A stretch of DNA of 64,000 nucleotides from Anaerolineales bacterium (GCA_015075725.1 JABTTV010000001.1:1-64000); one strand, 5' to 3'; numbered from the stretch's first letter, positions 9,915 to 20,101 are shown. A program made the numbers and translations. The notes: generated by a model from the sequence alone, not told the origin.

Positions 9915-12473
9915 TTACTCGCCACCGAACGCCGCCATTTCCACAGTGTCGCCGCCCGCCTGAACGACGTAATAAGGCATCCACGCCACGCCGAAGATGT
10001 TGACGTAGACATCGGTCTTCTTCGGGTTGATCGTCACCTCGCTGATATCGCTGACGACCTTCCCCCACTTATCACCGATCTCACGCACAATGTCCTCCCG
10101 CTCGCGCATGAGGTCGTTGAGATCCTTGGTCATTTTGGCGATGGCTTCCTGAGATTCCTGCACTTCGGCTTTTGCGTTTTGGGCAAGGCGGTGCTTGGTG
10201 AATTGAGTGGTGATGCTCTTCTTTCTTGTCAGACCGAACACGCTCGCGCCCAATTCCAGCAGGTTCGCGCCGGATTCAATGTTGCGGTTTTGCAACTCAG
10301 CCTCATCCTCGCGCAGTTCGCGGTGTTCGCGGCCGAGTTTATCTTCGAGGGTTCGGATCTTCCGCTCGAGGGCGGTGGTTTTCTTTTCGATCTCAGCGTC
10401 GCGCGCCTCCCTTGCCGTATCCGCGCAGGCTTTCATGAAATCGGCCTGGGAGACATCCGGTCCGGCAAAGACTTTTAGCGCGGCGTTGGCGCGGGCGGTT
10501 ACAGATGAATTTCGGAAGACCCAGTCGGTGAAATCTTTTTGCAGGGCGGTCATTAACTTCGTATCGTTCAAGAGCGCTTCGATGGAGCCATATTTCGAGG
10601 AAGGCGCGGGTCCGCTTTCGAGTTTGTCGAGGGATGGACCAGCATAAGGGAATTCCTCCCAGCGCACGATGCCGCGACGGTCAAGATCGGTGACGAGCGC
10701 GGTCTTGGTCATCTCCGTGTCCACGCCATATTTGCGGTCGAGAACGCGGACCTGAGCGGAAGCGAGCAGAACAGGGCGATAGATCATACCCTGGATGTTC
10801 GCGCCATAAGATTGAGTCTTGCCGGCCGCATTCAAGGCTTCGGGCAGGCTGTAGTTTTGCGGCAGGTAGTATTCGCGGATTCCGTTCGGGAGATTCGGTT
10901 TGGTCGAAGTGCCGTTCGATGAACTGCCATTGCTGCGCGGGGGAGTCGGCGCTTTGGGTTGGGCAGACGCAGCTGCTGGAACAGCGACCGGCTGGACGTG
11001 ATCCACAGGCGGAGGCGTAGATTTTGCTTTGGAAGCAGAATCAGGTTTCGTTCTGGCGCGAGGCGCAGGTTCTTCTCCTGAGCCAGCCAGTTCGTTAAGC
11101 GCGGGAATCTGGTTGCGGGTCATCGGTCCTGCAAGGAAATTCATCACCCAGCGGGTTTGGAAGAGGAGCGGCTCCTTGTTATGGACATTGTTCATCACGA
11201 AGACGCGTTTCCCCAGCGATGAGATGAGTTTATCCATCTGTGCGCGGGAAATGCCGCCCGCCAGACTTTCGAGCCCGTCGAGCAGACGGTTCTTATCGCG
11301 CTCTGTCTGAAGTTTGCCGATGAACCATGTACCCGTGTTCGATAGCGCCTTGTAATCGAGATCGACCGGGTTTTGTGTGGCTAGCAAAATGCCCAAGCCG
11401 AATGCACGCGCTTGCTTCAACATACGCAACAACGGCTGTTTGGACGGCGGATTGGCGGTGGGCGGAAGATAGCCGTAGATCTCATCCATGTAGAGAAGCG
11501 CTCGCAGGGATGTGGAGCCTTTTTGTGTGCGCATCCAGGTTTCGACGGCTGAGAGAAGAAGCGTGGTAAAGAACATGCGCTCGCCGTCGGAAAGGTGAGC
11601 GAGATAGAAAATGCTGTGGCGCGGCTGACCATCCTCGGTGAAGAGCAGGGATTGCACGTCGAGAGACTGACCTTCGCGCCAGGCTTCGAAGGCGGGCGCG
11701 GCAAGGATATTGTTGAGGGTCATTGCCAGTTCGGTGCGGTCTTTGGGCGGGAAGAAAGTATCCACAGGAAAGGCGCCGAGTTTATCGAAAGGCGGGTTTT
11801 GCGTTTGCAGGATCAATTCGTCAAGTTCGAGCCCGCGACCCTGACTCCAATGTTCTTCAAAGATATTGGAAAGCAAAATATGCTCGCGCGAGCGGATCGG
11901 ATCGAGGTCGTTCAAGCCGACCAAGCCCAACAGGGCAGTGACGGTGCTGGTGATTCTTTCGCGCAGGACTTCGCGGTTTTCCTCCCAATCCAGGTCGGGT
12001 GCATCAAGCGAAGATAAAACGCTGACGGGAATACCCGAGTTGGAGCCGGGGGTAAAGATCGAAAATTTGACCGAGTTCTTCAGGTCCATGATCCGATCCT
12101 GTTTCATCCCCCATTCCTTGAGACCTTTCTGCCAGGCATCTGCGGCTTCTTCCGCGGCTTTTTCGGGCGTCATGTTTGCGCGGCGCACGACTTCGGGGTC
12201 GATCCATGGTTGGAAGTCTTCTGGAAGGAGTTCGGGAAAATGCAAAAGCAGGTTGGTCAGGTCGCCTTTGGGATCGATGATGACTGCAGGGACTCCGTTG
12301 AGCGCGGCTTCTTCGAGCAACGCGATACACAAGCCGGTTTTGCCGGAACCGGTCATGCCGGTGACTACGGCGTGGGTGGTCAGGTCGGCGGAATCATAAT
12401 TGAGGTCTTTATTGGTCAGTTTGGCGGCTTTGGGGTCGAAGAGGCGGCCGAGGTAGAAGGTCAGGTCGGTCAT
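9915..12473 (-). CDS. HerA/VirB4-type ATPase with helicase HerA-like domain
   Basis: An 852-residue P-loop ATPase. Walker A is TGMTGSGKTG near residue 40 and is followed by the VIIDPKGDLTNLL motif typical of DUF853/HerA-like pumping ATPases. Walker B is LRALLYMDEIYGYLP, and sensor-like LATQNPVDLDYKALSN follows. After about residue 480 there is a low-complexity Pro/Ser/Ala linker, then a C-terminal domain with a strong coiled coil (about 690-800) rich in Glu, Arg and Lys. Such proteins translocate DNA or remodel complexes; the partner is unknown and no NurA is nearby. The ATG at 12473 has AGGAG about 9 bp upstream and is preferred over a GTG at 12491. Confidence 0.85.
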   Translation of the reverse strand: MTDLTFYLGRLFDPKAAKLTNKDLNYDSADLTTHAVVTGMTGSGKTGLCIALLEEAALNGVPAVIIDPKGDLTNLLLHFPELLPEDFQPWIDPEVVRRANMTPEKAAEEAADAWQKGLKEWGMKQDRIMDLKNSVKFSIFTPGSNSGIPVSVLSSLDAPDLDWEENREVLRERITSTVTALLGLVGLNDLDPIRSREHILLSNIFEEHWSQGRGLELDELILQTQNPPFDKLGAFPVDTFFPPKDRTELAMTLNNILAAPAFEAWREGQSLDVQSLLFTEDGQPRHSIFYLAHLSDGERMFFTTLLLSAVETWMRTQKGSTSLRALLYMDEIYGYLPPTANPPSKQPLLRMLKQARAFGLGILLATQNPVDLDYKALSNTGTWFIGKLQTERDKNRLLDGLESLAGGISRAQMDKLISSLGKRVFVMNNVHNKEPLLFQTRWVMNFLAGPMTRNQIPALNELAGSGEEPAPRARTKPDSASKAKSTPPPVDHVQPVAVPAAASAQPKAPTPPRSNGSSSNGTSTKPNLPNGIREYYLPQNYSLPEALNAAGKTQSYGANIQGMIYRPVLLASAQVRVLDRKYGVDTEMTKTALVTDLDRRGIVRWEEFPYAGPSLDKLESGPAPSSKYGSIEALLNDTKLMTALQKDFTDWVFRNSSVTARANAALKVFAGPDVSQADFMKACADTAREARDAEIEKKTTALERKIRTLEDKLGREHRELREDEAELQNRNIESGANLLELGASVFGLTRKKSITTQFTKHRLAQNAKAEVQESQEAIAKMTKDLNDLMREREDIVREIGDKWGKVVSDISEVTINPKKTDVYVNIFGVAWMPYYVVQAGGDTVEMAAFGGE

Positions 12474-12717
12474 GTATGTAGCTCCTGTCACTCATTTCAT
12501 CATAATGAACAGACAAAACGAGGATTTCGTTTCTGTTCGTCGGGAATATCGAAGGCTTAGAACGTTCGTGCTAGGAGTTAATTTAACCGATTTCCCGCCA
12601 AATGGCAATGCAATTTCGAAACGTGATAGCTTTATCCTTGCGAAGATTTTCAGTTCAACTGTTCTTATGGAAAAACCAGTTGCGGATCAAGCGAATTCAC
12701 GCAAATTATTACAGCGA

Positions 12718-13566
12718 TTATTTGTAAACATGCTCGGAATCGAAGACGTGCGAATGCATGTTCGCCACCCATTGTTTGCCGTCCTCCGTCAGGCGCAGGT
12801 ACACAAGCGCATCCTGCAAATACGGATTGACCTGTTCCCAATAGAATTTGGCATAGTTCTTGCGCATATCGTGCGGGGATTTATAACCGAGTTTCGAATT
12901 GACCCCCAACTCTTCGAACTCATAGAACAGCGCCGGGGTTTTGCGGAAGTAATCGGGATCGCCCAATTGACCGATGAAATCCGCGGCGCGCACCAGCCCT
13001 CCCAAGCCTTTTGTATCCTGATATTTCGGATCTTTCGGCGAAGGAAAGCGCGTCATTTCGATATATTCCGCGATCTTCTCCGCATCCACCTGTCCGTCCA
13101 TTTCATCCAGCAAACCCGCGCCGAATCTTTCGCGCACAAATTGTTTGCTCCGATCCACATGATAAGGCGTCAAAGCCACATCCGTTCCATCGGGTGAAAT
13201 CTCGACGAGATTCCCATCCACGCCGGTCGAAAATCTCTGCGCCGTATCGTTCCTCAACACACCCTTCACATAACCGATGTCGTGACACAGCACGGCGATC
13301 ATGTACCTCATCCAATCCCGCGGCGAAACGCCGCCCTCGCGCAAATGTTTCCCCTCGATGATCGCCAGCCCCGCCAGCGAAACCAAGATCGTATGGTCGA
13401 TGTCGTGATAGAGCGCGTCCGAGTTCGAGATGTTTTCGAGCGAAAGCCTGCCCACCCAGCAGGCGATATTCCCGTAATCCCCCTTGATGTCGCCATATGA
13501 GCGGTGATATGCCTTGCGCAATTGCTCCACGAACATATCGATGGTCAATTCCTGCCAGTTGATCAT
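12718..13566 (-). CDS. HD-domain metal-dependent phosphohydrolase
   Basis: A 282-residue protein of the HD superfamily. The metal ligands are visible: His54 and the H58 of YHDIDHT, then His95-Asp96 in LCHDIGYVKG; a later Asp in RAADFIGQLGD probably completes the site. HD proteins hydrolyse phosphoester bonds in nucleotides or cyclic nucleotides; the substrate here is not indicated. There is no sensor or output domain, so it is a stand-alone enzyme. The start has AGGAAC 6 bp upstream. The 244 bp to the next minus-strand gene carry nothing clear. Confidence 0.82.
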   Translation of the reverse strand: MINWQELTIDMFVEQLRKAYHRSYGDIKGDYGNIACWVGRLSLENISNSDALYHDIDHTILVSLAGLAIIEGKHLREGGVSPRDWMRYMIAVLCHDIGYVKGVLRNDTAQRFSTGVDGNLVEISPDGTDVALTPYHVDRSKQFVRERFGAGLLDEMDGQVDAEKIAEYIEMTRFPSPKDPKYQDTKGLGGLVRAADFIGQLGDPDYFRKTPALFYEFEELGVNSKLGYKSPHDMRKNYAKFYWEQVNPYLQDALVYLRLTEDGKQWVANMHSHVFDSEHVYK

Positions 13567-13844
13567 TGGAAGTTCCTAAGTGCTAAAATTGGACGGTGCC
13601 GGAAGTTTACCAGAAACATCCAGAAGGACTAGAACGGATACTCAATTAATATGACCCGCCCCGGGGCTTTATCCTGTAAGTCAGCGATCGGACTCCCAAC
13701 CCTGATCCTCGATTTTGGACTTGCCGCGCCTCTTTTTCCGTATCTGAGTCCGCTTGCTGCACCCAACGCCTATCCCTGCGCTGATTCATTTCCGTCCATC
13801 TGCGCAGCCGACGCTCCCTTACCTCGGCGAAGAAAATAAATCCA

Positions 13845-14783
13845 ATGCCGACCAAACCTCCCGTCGTACTCATCGTCGGTCCCACCGCTGTCGGCAAAAC
13901 CGAACTTGCCATTCAACTCGCAGAACGGATGAACGGCGAGATCGTTTCAGTCGATTCGCGCCTTTTTTACCGCGGAATGGATATTGGCACGGCAAAACCT
14001 TCAAAGGAGGAAATGGCACGGGCACCTCATCATTTGGTCGATATTGTTGATCCCGATGAGACGCTCAGCCTGGCTATCTTTCAAAAAATGGCAAGGGGTG
14101 TGATTGCGGACATTCATGAACGCGGCCGCTTACCCTTCCTGGTGGGTGGCACGGGGCAGTACATCCGCTCGGTAACTCAGGGATGGAATCCGCCAGAAGT
14201 ACAACCGATTAATAGATTGAGGAAAGTTCTTGAACAGTTGAAGGAGAAAAGAGGAAAAGAGTGGCTACACGCCAAACTTCAAACTCTCGACCCTGAAGCA
14301 GCAAGCGCCATAGACCTGCGGAATGCACGGCGGACGATCCGCGCATTGGAGGTGATCTTCACGACCGGGAGGAAATTTTCGGAGCAACGCACCCAGAGCG
14401 ATTCGCCATATCAACTCATCACAATCGGTCTGACCCGCCCGCGCGAGGAACTCTACCGCCGCGTGGATGAACGGATCGAGGAAATGTTCGCCAAGGGCTT
14501 GCTCGAGGAAGTAAAAGGTCTGGTCGAACGCGGCTACTCCCCTTCCCTGCCGAGCATGTCCGCTATCGGATATGGGGAATGCGTCAGCGTAATCCGAGGT
14601 TCGATGACGCTGGACCAAGCCAAAGTCGAAATGAAGCGAAAGACGCGTATCTTCGTCCGCAGGCAGGCAAATTGGTTCAAGGAATCCGATCCGCATATCC
14701 AGTGGTTCCATGCCGAACGGATGGACTCTCCGGCCGAGATCGAAGAATTCATCCGTAACTCGATGAAAAACAAAGTGTTGTAA
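13845..14783 (+). CDS. miaA: tRNA dimethylallyltransferase
   Basis: A 312-residue enzyme that adds a dimethylallyl group from DMAPP to the N6 of A37 in tRNAs reading codons starting with U. The P-loop-like GPTAVGKTELAIQLA lies at residues 12-26, followed by SVDSRLFYRGMDIGTAKPS (substrate-binding Asp and Ser), HHLVDIVDP, and VGGTGQYIRSVTQG. The C-terminal QANWFK motif and its Arg-rich context are present. Length matches the family (300-320). Upstream DNA (13567-13844) shows no clear ribosome-binding site, so the start rests on homology. Confidence 0.95.
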   Translation: MPTKPPVVLIVGPTAVGKTELAIQLAERMNGEIVSVDSRLFYRGMDIGTAKPSKEEMARAPHHLVDIVDPDETLSLAIFQKMARGVIADIHERGRLPFLVGGTGQYIRSVTQGWNPPEVQPINRLRKVLEQLKEKRGKEWLHAKLQTLDPEAASAIDLRNARRTIRALEVIFTTGRKFSEQRTQSDSPYQLITIGLTRPREELYRRVDERIEEMFAKGLLEEVKGLVERGYSPSLPSMSAIGYGECVSVIRGSMTLDQAKVEMKRKTRIFVRRQANWFKESDPHIQWFHAERMDSPAEIEEFIRNSMKNKVL

Positions 14784-14812
14784 TTGACTTTTAATATCTT
14801 CACGTATATACT
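14784..14812 (+). promoter_or_regulatory. Sigma-70-type promoter for the acyl-CoA ligase gene
   Basis: TTGACT (14784-14789) and TATACT (14807-14812) are separated by exactly 17 bp, starting one base after the miaA stop codon. The next start codon is 55 bp downstream. Confidence 0.75.
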
Positions 14813-14866
14813 ACATTCATAAGTCGAAGTCATTGTCAGTATTCCGAATTCAATGGAGGAGGAAGC

Positions 14867-16567
14867 ATGAGCAATAAACCCTGGCTAGCACATTACGACA
14901 AGGGGGTGCCGCAAACAATCGAATATCCGAAAGTGCCGCTGTTTCATTTCCTGGAAGAAGCCGCGCGCAAATATCCCGACCGCGCCTGTACGGTATTCAA
15001 AGGTGCGGTCGTTTCGTATCGCGACATGAACAAAATGGCGGACAGCATTGCCGCCGCACTGGCGGAGATGGGCGTGAAGAAAGGCGACCGGGTGGGTATC
15101 TTCATGCCGAATATCCCGCAATTCGTTCCCGCTTATTTCGGCATCTTGAAGGCTGGCGGCGTGGTGGTGGCGGTGAACCCCACCTACCCGGTCGAGGAGA
15201 TCCTCACACCGGTGAACGATGCGGGCATCGAGGTCATGTTCTGCATGAGCCGCTTCTATGGAAAATTGAAGGAAGTGCGGGCGAGATCGGGGTTGAAGAA
15301 GATCATCGTCTCCAATATCAAGGAAGCCCTGCCGCCGGTTCTGCGTGTGTTGTTCACGCTGGCAAAAGAGAAAAAGGAGGGCGACCGGGTCGATTCGCTG
15401 GAAAGCGGCGACACATGGATGAAGGACCTGTTGGCAAAACACGGCGGTTCCGGCAAACCCGCCATGGATATTCAACCGGACGATACAGCCCTTTTCCAAT
15501 ACTCAGGCGGGACCACCGGCGTGCCCAAAGGCGCGGTCGCCATGCACCGCAACATTGTGGCGAATACGCTCCAGATCAAATCCTGGATGACAGGACTGGA
15601 GGAAGGGAATGAGGTGGTCTTGATGGGCATCCCGCTCTTCCATGTTTACGGCATGGTGGCTGGCATGAATTTTGCGATGTCTTCCGGCGCGACGATGGTG
15701 ATGGTGCCAAACGCCCGCGACTTGAAAGATGTATTGGAGAACATCAGCAAATACAAGGCAACCATCTTCCCCGGTGTACCGCTCCTGTATAACGCCATTA
15801 ACAATCATCCGGACGTGAAAGCAGGGAAATACAACCTTTCTTCGATTAAAGCCTGCGTCTCCGGCTCTGCGGCATTGATGCGCGAGACCAAGGAAGAATT
15901 CGAGCGATTGACGGGCGGCAAAGTGTTCGAAGGCTACGGCATGTCCGAGGCGCCGACAGCCACGCACTGCAATCCGCTCAACGGCGTGAACAAGACCGGC
16001 TCCATTGGCATGCCGTTACCGGATGTGGACGTGAAGATCATCAGCCTCGACGACGGTGAAACAGAGATGCCGCTGGGCGAGATAGGTGAAGTTGTCATTA
16101 ACGGTCCGCAGGTGATGAAAGGCTATCACAACATGCCGACCGAAACCGCAAACTCCCTGCGCCAGTTGAAGGACGGCAGGACCTGGCTCTTTACCGGCGA
16201 TATTGCCCGCATGGACGAAGACGGCTACTTCTACATTGTCGACCGCAAGAAGGAACTCATCAAGCCGGGCGGATTCCAGGTGTGGCCGCGCGAGGTGGAG
16301 GAAGCCATTGCCGCGCATCCGAAAGTCTTGGAAGTGGGCGTGGGCGGCATTCCCGATCCGCATCGCGGCGAGACGGTCAAAGCGTGGATCGTCGCCAAAC
16401 CCGGCGAGACCTTGACGGAAGAAGAACTCAAAGCGTTCTGCAAGGAACATCTTGCACCGTACAAGGTGCCCACCCACTACGAGTTCCGCAGCGAATTGCC
16501 CAAGACGACGGTCGGCAAGATCCTGCGGCGCGAACTGGTAAGGCAGCACAAAGAAGGCATGAATTAA
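14867..16567 (+). CDS. fadD: Long-chain fatty acid-CoA ligase
   Basis: A 566-residue ANL-superfamily adenylating enzyme that activates fatty acids to acyl-CoA through an acyl-adenylate. The P-loop-like motif YSGGTTGVPKGA lies near residue 214, followed by PLFHVYGM, the GYGMSEAPT motif, and the TGDIARMDEDGYFYIVDRKK hinge. The C-terminal catalytic Lys lies in PKTTVGKILRREL. Length matches FadD-type ligases (550-565). A GGAGGAGG lies just before the ATG and a good promoter stands upstream. It is a single gene, so its role in beta-oxidation or lipid synthesis is inferred from family only. Confidence 0.9.
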   Translation: MSNKPWLAHYDKGVPQTIEYPKVPLFHFLEEAARKYPDRACTVFKGAVVSYRDMNKMADSIAAALAEMGVKKGDRVGIFMPNIPQFVPAYFGILKAGGVVVAVNPTYPVEEILTPVNDAGIEVMFCMSRFYGKLKEVRARSGLKKIIVSNIKEALPPVLRVLFTLAKEKKEGDRVDSLESGDTWMKDLLAKHGGSGKPAMDIQPDDTALFQYSGGTTGVPKGAVAMHRNIVANTLQIKSWMTGLEEGNEVVLMGIPLFHVYGMVAGMNFAMSSGATMVMVPNARDLKDVLENISKYKATIFPGVPLLYNAINNHPDVKAGKYNLSSIKACVSGSAALMRETKEEFERLTGGKVFEGYGMSEAPTATHCNPLNGVNKTGSIGMPLPDVDVKIISLDDGETEMPLGEIGEVVINGPQVMKGYHNMPTETANSLRQLKDGRTWLFTGDIARMDEDGYFYIVDRKKELIKPGGFQVWPREVEEAIAAHPKVLEVGVGGIPDPHRGETVKAWIVAKPGETLTEEELKAFCKEHLAPYKVPTHYEFRSELPKTTVGKILRRELVRQHKEGMN

Positions 16568-16766
16568 CACCGATGCAGACAGGTGAAACGCATCCGGAAA
16601 CGTAGGGCAAGTATTCAATGGACTTCTTGCAAAAGTCAAATTCTTACCTTGCTCAAGGCGGTGTCTCCGCCGCCGAGGATTGCGGCGGGAACGCCAATGC
16701 AAGAGGTCAAATAAACTTATAATCAAATTGAAGGAAGGATCGCGAGATCACCTAACAACTGGAATA

Positions 16767-16806
16767 AAAAGTACCTCCTGTGAGCGTGGACACAGGAGGT
16801 ACTTTT
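16767..16806 (-). terminator. Bidirectional intrinsic terminator
   Basis: A perfect 16-bp stem (16767-16782 with 16791-16806) with an 8-base loop and A/T tracts on both sides. It ends the cohesin-like gene on the minus strand and could also stop plus-strand transcription from the acyl-CoA ligase gene. The 200 bp between that gene and the stem hold GC-rich hairpins only. Confidence 0.85.
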
Positions 16807-16817
16807 ACGAAATCGAT

Positions 16818-17462
16818 TTATCTCAGGATTCGAAACAGGACGAAGACCCCAACGAGGAGAAGAACGCCGACCATGGCGAGAACGATCACAGTGCCGGTTG
16901 ATAACCAGAGCGGAGAAGAACCATTTGGCTCGACTTCAAGTGGAAGCGGAGTACCCAATAGCGGCGTATCGTTCGGAGAACCCTGCTCCGCGCTGACCGC
17001 CAGCGGGATCGTCTTTGCCCCGATGGTCACGCCCGGCAGGGGCGCTGCGAAGCCGGATTCATTTTTAATGACGAGCGCGGCACTTTCGAGGGTCAAATTC
17101 GTCTGGCATGCGCCAAGGGTCGTAAAGCGTATTTCAGCCAATATTCCATTCACGACCACCGGAGTTGTACTGGCAAAGGATGCATCCACCAGACCGGCGG
17201 CCTGGGGAAGTAAAAGTCCATTCATGCCGGGAATAGGGCTGGCAGCATTCAGCGCTTGAAGGCAGGCGGGGTCATACCGGATTTGAAAGGTCATTCCCTG
17301 AATCGGCGTGGTTGAGGTACCGTTCACTGTGGCAATAACGGTCTCGCCAGTCTTGAAATCGATCAGATTCGCGCTGATCCATATGGATTCAGCAGACTGT
17401 GCCTGAACAGGTAGAACAAGGAAAAAAGTTATTAGGAGGGTAATGATCGAAAGTTTTTTCAT
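16818..17462 (-). CDS. Secreted, membrane-anchored cohesin-domain protein
   Basis: A 214-residue exported protein. Residues 1-21 are a signal peptide (MKKLSIITLLITFFLVLPVQA). Residues about 25-155 form a cohesin-like beta sandwich: it starts with ISANLIDFKTGETVIATVNG, continues with QIRYDPACLQAL and ends with an EIRFTTLG and LTLESAALVIKN series. A short Pro-rich linker leads to one C-terminal membrane helix (about 185-210) with an Arg stop-transfer end. Cohesins bind dockerins or other surface proteins; no dockerin gene is visible here. A GGAGA ribosome-binding site precedes the ATG. Confidence 0.75.
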   Translation of the reverse strand: MKKLSIITLLITFFLVLPVQAQSAESIWISANLIDFKTGETVIATVNGTSTTPIQGMTFQIRYDPACLQALNAASPIPGMNGLLLPQAAGLVDASFASTTPVVVNGILAEIRFTTLGACQTNLTLESAALVIKNESGFAAPLPGVTIGAKTIPLAVSAEQGSPNDTPLLGTPLPLEVEPNGSSPLWLSTGTVIVLAMVGVLLLVGVFVLFRILR

Positions 17463-17752
17463 TGGAGTCTCCAGTTGGGGGGTTCCGTTCCCACACGTGG
17501 CAATTTTCGAATACGTTCACGAATGACCCGATTATATTCCACCTATTGCCTTCAGGCTTTGAATCGACTTGCGGCGGGTCACCTTAGAGATGCTTTTCAA
17601 TTTTGATCAAGGGCTCACGATCCATGAAATCGTGACCTGCACAGAAGGGAATTACATGATCGAAATTCCCCTGCATAAAACAACGAGGAAGAGACGGAAC
17701 TGCCTATCTTCTCAAGAATATGGATCAACCAGTGAAGATAAATGCAGTGAGG

Positions 17753-18643
17753 TTAAATGACGATTTCCGACTCGGCCTTGCGCATGGATTGAAAGGACTG
17801 GATCGCCACTTCGAGCATGGCATGGTCGGGCGGGCGCGTGGTCAGCGCCTGCAGGGCGAGGTTGGGTTTGATCAGGAACTTGACGATGGGGTTGTTCAGA
17901 TTGTTCGCTGTCCAGCGGATGTATTCGACGGCAATCCCCGCCAGGATGGGAATGAATAAAATGCGGGTGACCAGCCGCCATAAGATGGGCATGGGTCCCA
18001 ATGCGGTGAAGACGAGAATGGACAACAAAACGAGCGTGAGCAAAAACGCCGTGCCGCAGCGCGGATGTTCGATGGGATACTGGTCCACGATCTCGGGAGT
18101 TAATTCCGCGCCGGCTTCATAAGCGTTGATGGTCTTATGCTCCGCGCCATGGTATTGAAAGACGCGCCTGATGTCGGGCATGAAGCCGATCGCCCAGATA
18201 TAGCCGACAAGAATCAGAAGGCGCAAAACGCCTTCTAGTAGGTTCCCGATCCAAACGGCAGATGTGGTTTGGGCAAGCCAGTGTTCCGCCCAGCCGCCGA
18301 TCCCGGCGGGAAGCAAAAAGAAGAGGCCGATGCCAAATGCGAGCGACAAGCCCAACGTCAGGTAAAGAGCCGGTCCTTCCAGCTTTTCATCCTCGCCTGT
18401 TTGCGTGTTCGCAGAAAGGGTCAATGCGCGCATCCCCAAGCCAAGCGCATCCCACAATAGAATGACGCCGCGCAAAAACGGAATCTTTGTAATGCCCGAA
18501 CGGTAAACATTCGCTAGGGGCTCGGTATGGGTGACGATCTTCCCATCCGGCGCGCGCATGGCGACGGCATAGGCTTTTTGCCCGCGCATCATGACGCCTT
18601 CGATAACGGCTTGACCGCCGTAGGTGATGATTCGATCTTCCAT
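17753..18643 (-). CDS. DUF1385 membrane protein
   Basis: A 296-residue protein of the DUF1385 family, whose members are conserved in Firmicutes and Chloroflexota and have no settled function. The N-terminal signature GGQAVIEGVMMRG is present, as is the central FQYHGAEHKTINAYEAG segment with conserved His and Glu, then HPRCGTAFLL. About five membrane helices lie between residues 90 and 240. The start has AAGGA 5 bp upstream. It is the last gene of a probable unit secG - solute-binding protein - M20 peptidase - DUF1385 on the minus strand. Confidence 0.88.
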   Translation of the reverse strand: MEDRIITYGGQAVIEGVMMRGQKAYAVAMRAPDGKIVTHTEPLANVYRSGITKIPFLRGVILLWDALGLGMRALTLSANTQTGEDEKLEGPALYLTLGLSLAFGIGLFFLLPAGIGGWAEHWLAQTTSAVWIGNLLEGVLRLLILVGYIWAIGFMPDIRRVFQYHGAEHKTINAYEAGAELTPEIVDQYPIEHPRCGTAFLLTLVLLSILVFTALGPMPILWRLVTRILFIPILAGIAVEYIRWTANNLNNPIVKFLIKPNLALQALTTRPPDHAMLEVAIQSFQSMRKAESEIVI

Positions 18644-18698
18644 AAAATCCTTGTGCAGCGCACGTTCTCTATCGTGCCTGTATGGTTGGTGTTTCGAC

Positions 18699-18715
18699 GG
18701 CGTTGGAGAACGCCG
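18699..18715. repeat. GGCGTTGGAGAACGCC hairpin element
   Basis: A short palindrome with 7-bp arms between the M20 peptidase and DUF1385 genes. The same 16-bp core occurs in the opposite orientation at 20134-20149, on the other side of the peptidase gene. Confidence 0.5.
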
Positions 18716-18730
18716 GGAACGCGATAATGG

Positions 18731-20101
18731 CTAGAAATTGAAAAAGAAATGCGTGAATGCCTCGATGCCTTTATGCCATGTGGGCAGGTGCATGCGCTCA
18801 TTTGGCGAGTGGACGTTATCATCGGGCAGGCCGAAGCCGGTGAGGAGCGAATCCGCGCCGACATATTTCTGCAAAAGCACGACCGACCCGATCGAGCCGC
18901 CTTCGCGTTTGAAATAAGGGCGTTTCCCCCACACGGTCTCGAGCGCCTTCGCCAGCGCTTTCACGCCAGGCGAGTCGGATTGCGTCAATGCCGCGCCCGC
19001 GTTGTGCAGGTTCTTTAATTCCCATCTGATGGTCTTCGGTGCGTTCTTCTTGAGATAGGCGCGCAGTTGTTTTTCGGTCTGTTCGGGGGTTTGATCCGGG
19101 ACGAGGCGGCAGGAGATCTTTGCCATCGCCCACGCAGGCAGGACCGTCTTCGATCCCTGACCGGTAAAACCGGAAAGCAATCCGTTGACTTCAAGGGTCG
19201 GGCGTGCGCCCACGCGCTCGGCAGGGATGAATCCCGGTTCGCCCCACAGGGCGGGCACACCGGTCATTTTAATGAGGTCTTTGTCTTTCACAGGCAGTCG
19301 TTTGAAATCTTCCCGTTCCTTTTTGCTTAACTTGCGGACCTTATCGTAATAGCCTGGAAGCGTGATTCTTCCATTTTTATCGTGCATGCCAGCGACAAGC
19401 TCGATCAGCGCCTGAGCCGGGTTGTGAACCGTCCCGCCAAAAAGGCCGGAATGTAGATCCTTATCCGGACCGAACACGCGCAGTTCGAAATAGGCAAGTC
19501 CGCGCAAGCCGGTGGTGATGGTGGGTTTATCCGCAGCGATCATGCCGGCATCGGGATTCAGGCAATAATCGCAGGCAAGCATTTCCTTGTTATCCTTTAT
19601 GAAATCGCCGAGATGTTCCGACCCGATCTCTTCCTCGCCTTCGACGAGCCACTTGACATTGACAGGTAGTTTGCCGTCGGATCTCATGACCGCTTCCACA
19701 GCCTTGATGGACGCGATGACCTGACCCTTCATATCCGAACCGCCGCGGCCGAAGAGGTAATCGCCCCGGACCTCCGCCTGGAACGGGTCGGATGTCCACA
19801 GTTCGAGCGGGTCGACGGGTTGCACATCGTAGTGACCGTAGATCATCACTGTCGGCGCGGACTTGCCCGCCTTCATCCATTCGCCGTAAACGACGGGATG
19901 CAGCGCGGTCGGCATGATTCGAACATTTTCCATACCGATGGAACGAAGTTGGCTCGCGACCCATTCCGCCGCCCGCTGAACATCCGCTTTGTGTTCGTCC
20001 AGCGTCGAGATCGAGGGGATGCCTATGAATTCCTTTAATTCGTTCAGAAACCGCTCGCGGTTCGAGCGGACGTACTCGATGGCTTTCTGTGTTGAAGTCA
20101 T
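18731..20101 (-). CDS. M20-family metallopeptidase (dipeptidase)
   Basis: A 456-residue zinc exopeptidase of the M20/M25/M40 family (CNDP-like). Catalytic elements are GHYDVQPVDP (metal-binding His and catalytic Asp), FGRGGSDMKG (bridging Asp; most relatives have GASDDKG), and WLVEGEEEIGS (general base Glu and metal Glu). The lid domain inserts between residues about 210 and 360 and the C-terminal His lies in NVHSPNERM. The likely role is cytoplasmic dipeptide hydrolysis. Directly upstream lies a family 5 solute-binding protein, so peptide uptake followed by cleavage is a reasonable inference. AAAGGAA precedes the ATG. Confidence 0.9.
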   Translation of the reverse strand: MTSTQKAIEYVRSNRERFLNELKEFIGIPSISTLDEHKADVQRAAEWVASQLRSIGMENVRIMPTALHPVVYGEWMKAGKSAPTVMIYGHYDVQPVDPLELWTSDPFQAEVRGDYLFGRGGSDMKGQVIASIKAVEAVMRSDGKLPVNVKWLVEGEEEIGSEHLGDFIKDNKEMLACDYCLNPDAGMIAADKPTITTGLRGLAYFELRVFGPDKDLHSGLFGGTVHNPAQALIELVAGMHDKNGRITLPGYYDKVRKLSKKEREDFKRLPVKDKDLIKMTGVPALWGEPGFIPAERVGARPTLEVNGLLSGFTGQGSKTVLPAWAMAKISCRLVPDQTPEQTEKQLRAYLKKNAPKTIRWELKNLHNAGAALTQSDSPGVKALAKALETVWGKRPYFKREGGSIGSVVLLQKYVGADSLLTGFGLPDDNVHSPNERMHLPTWHKGIEAFTHFFFNF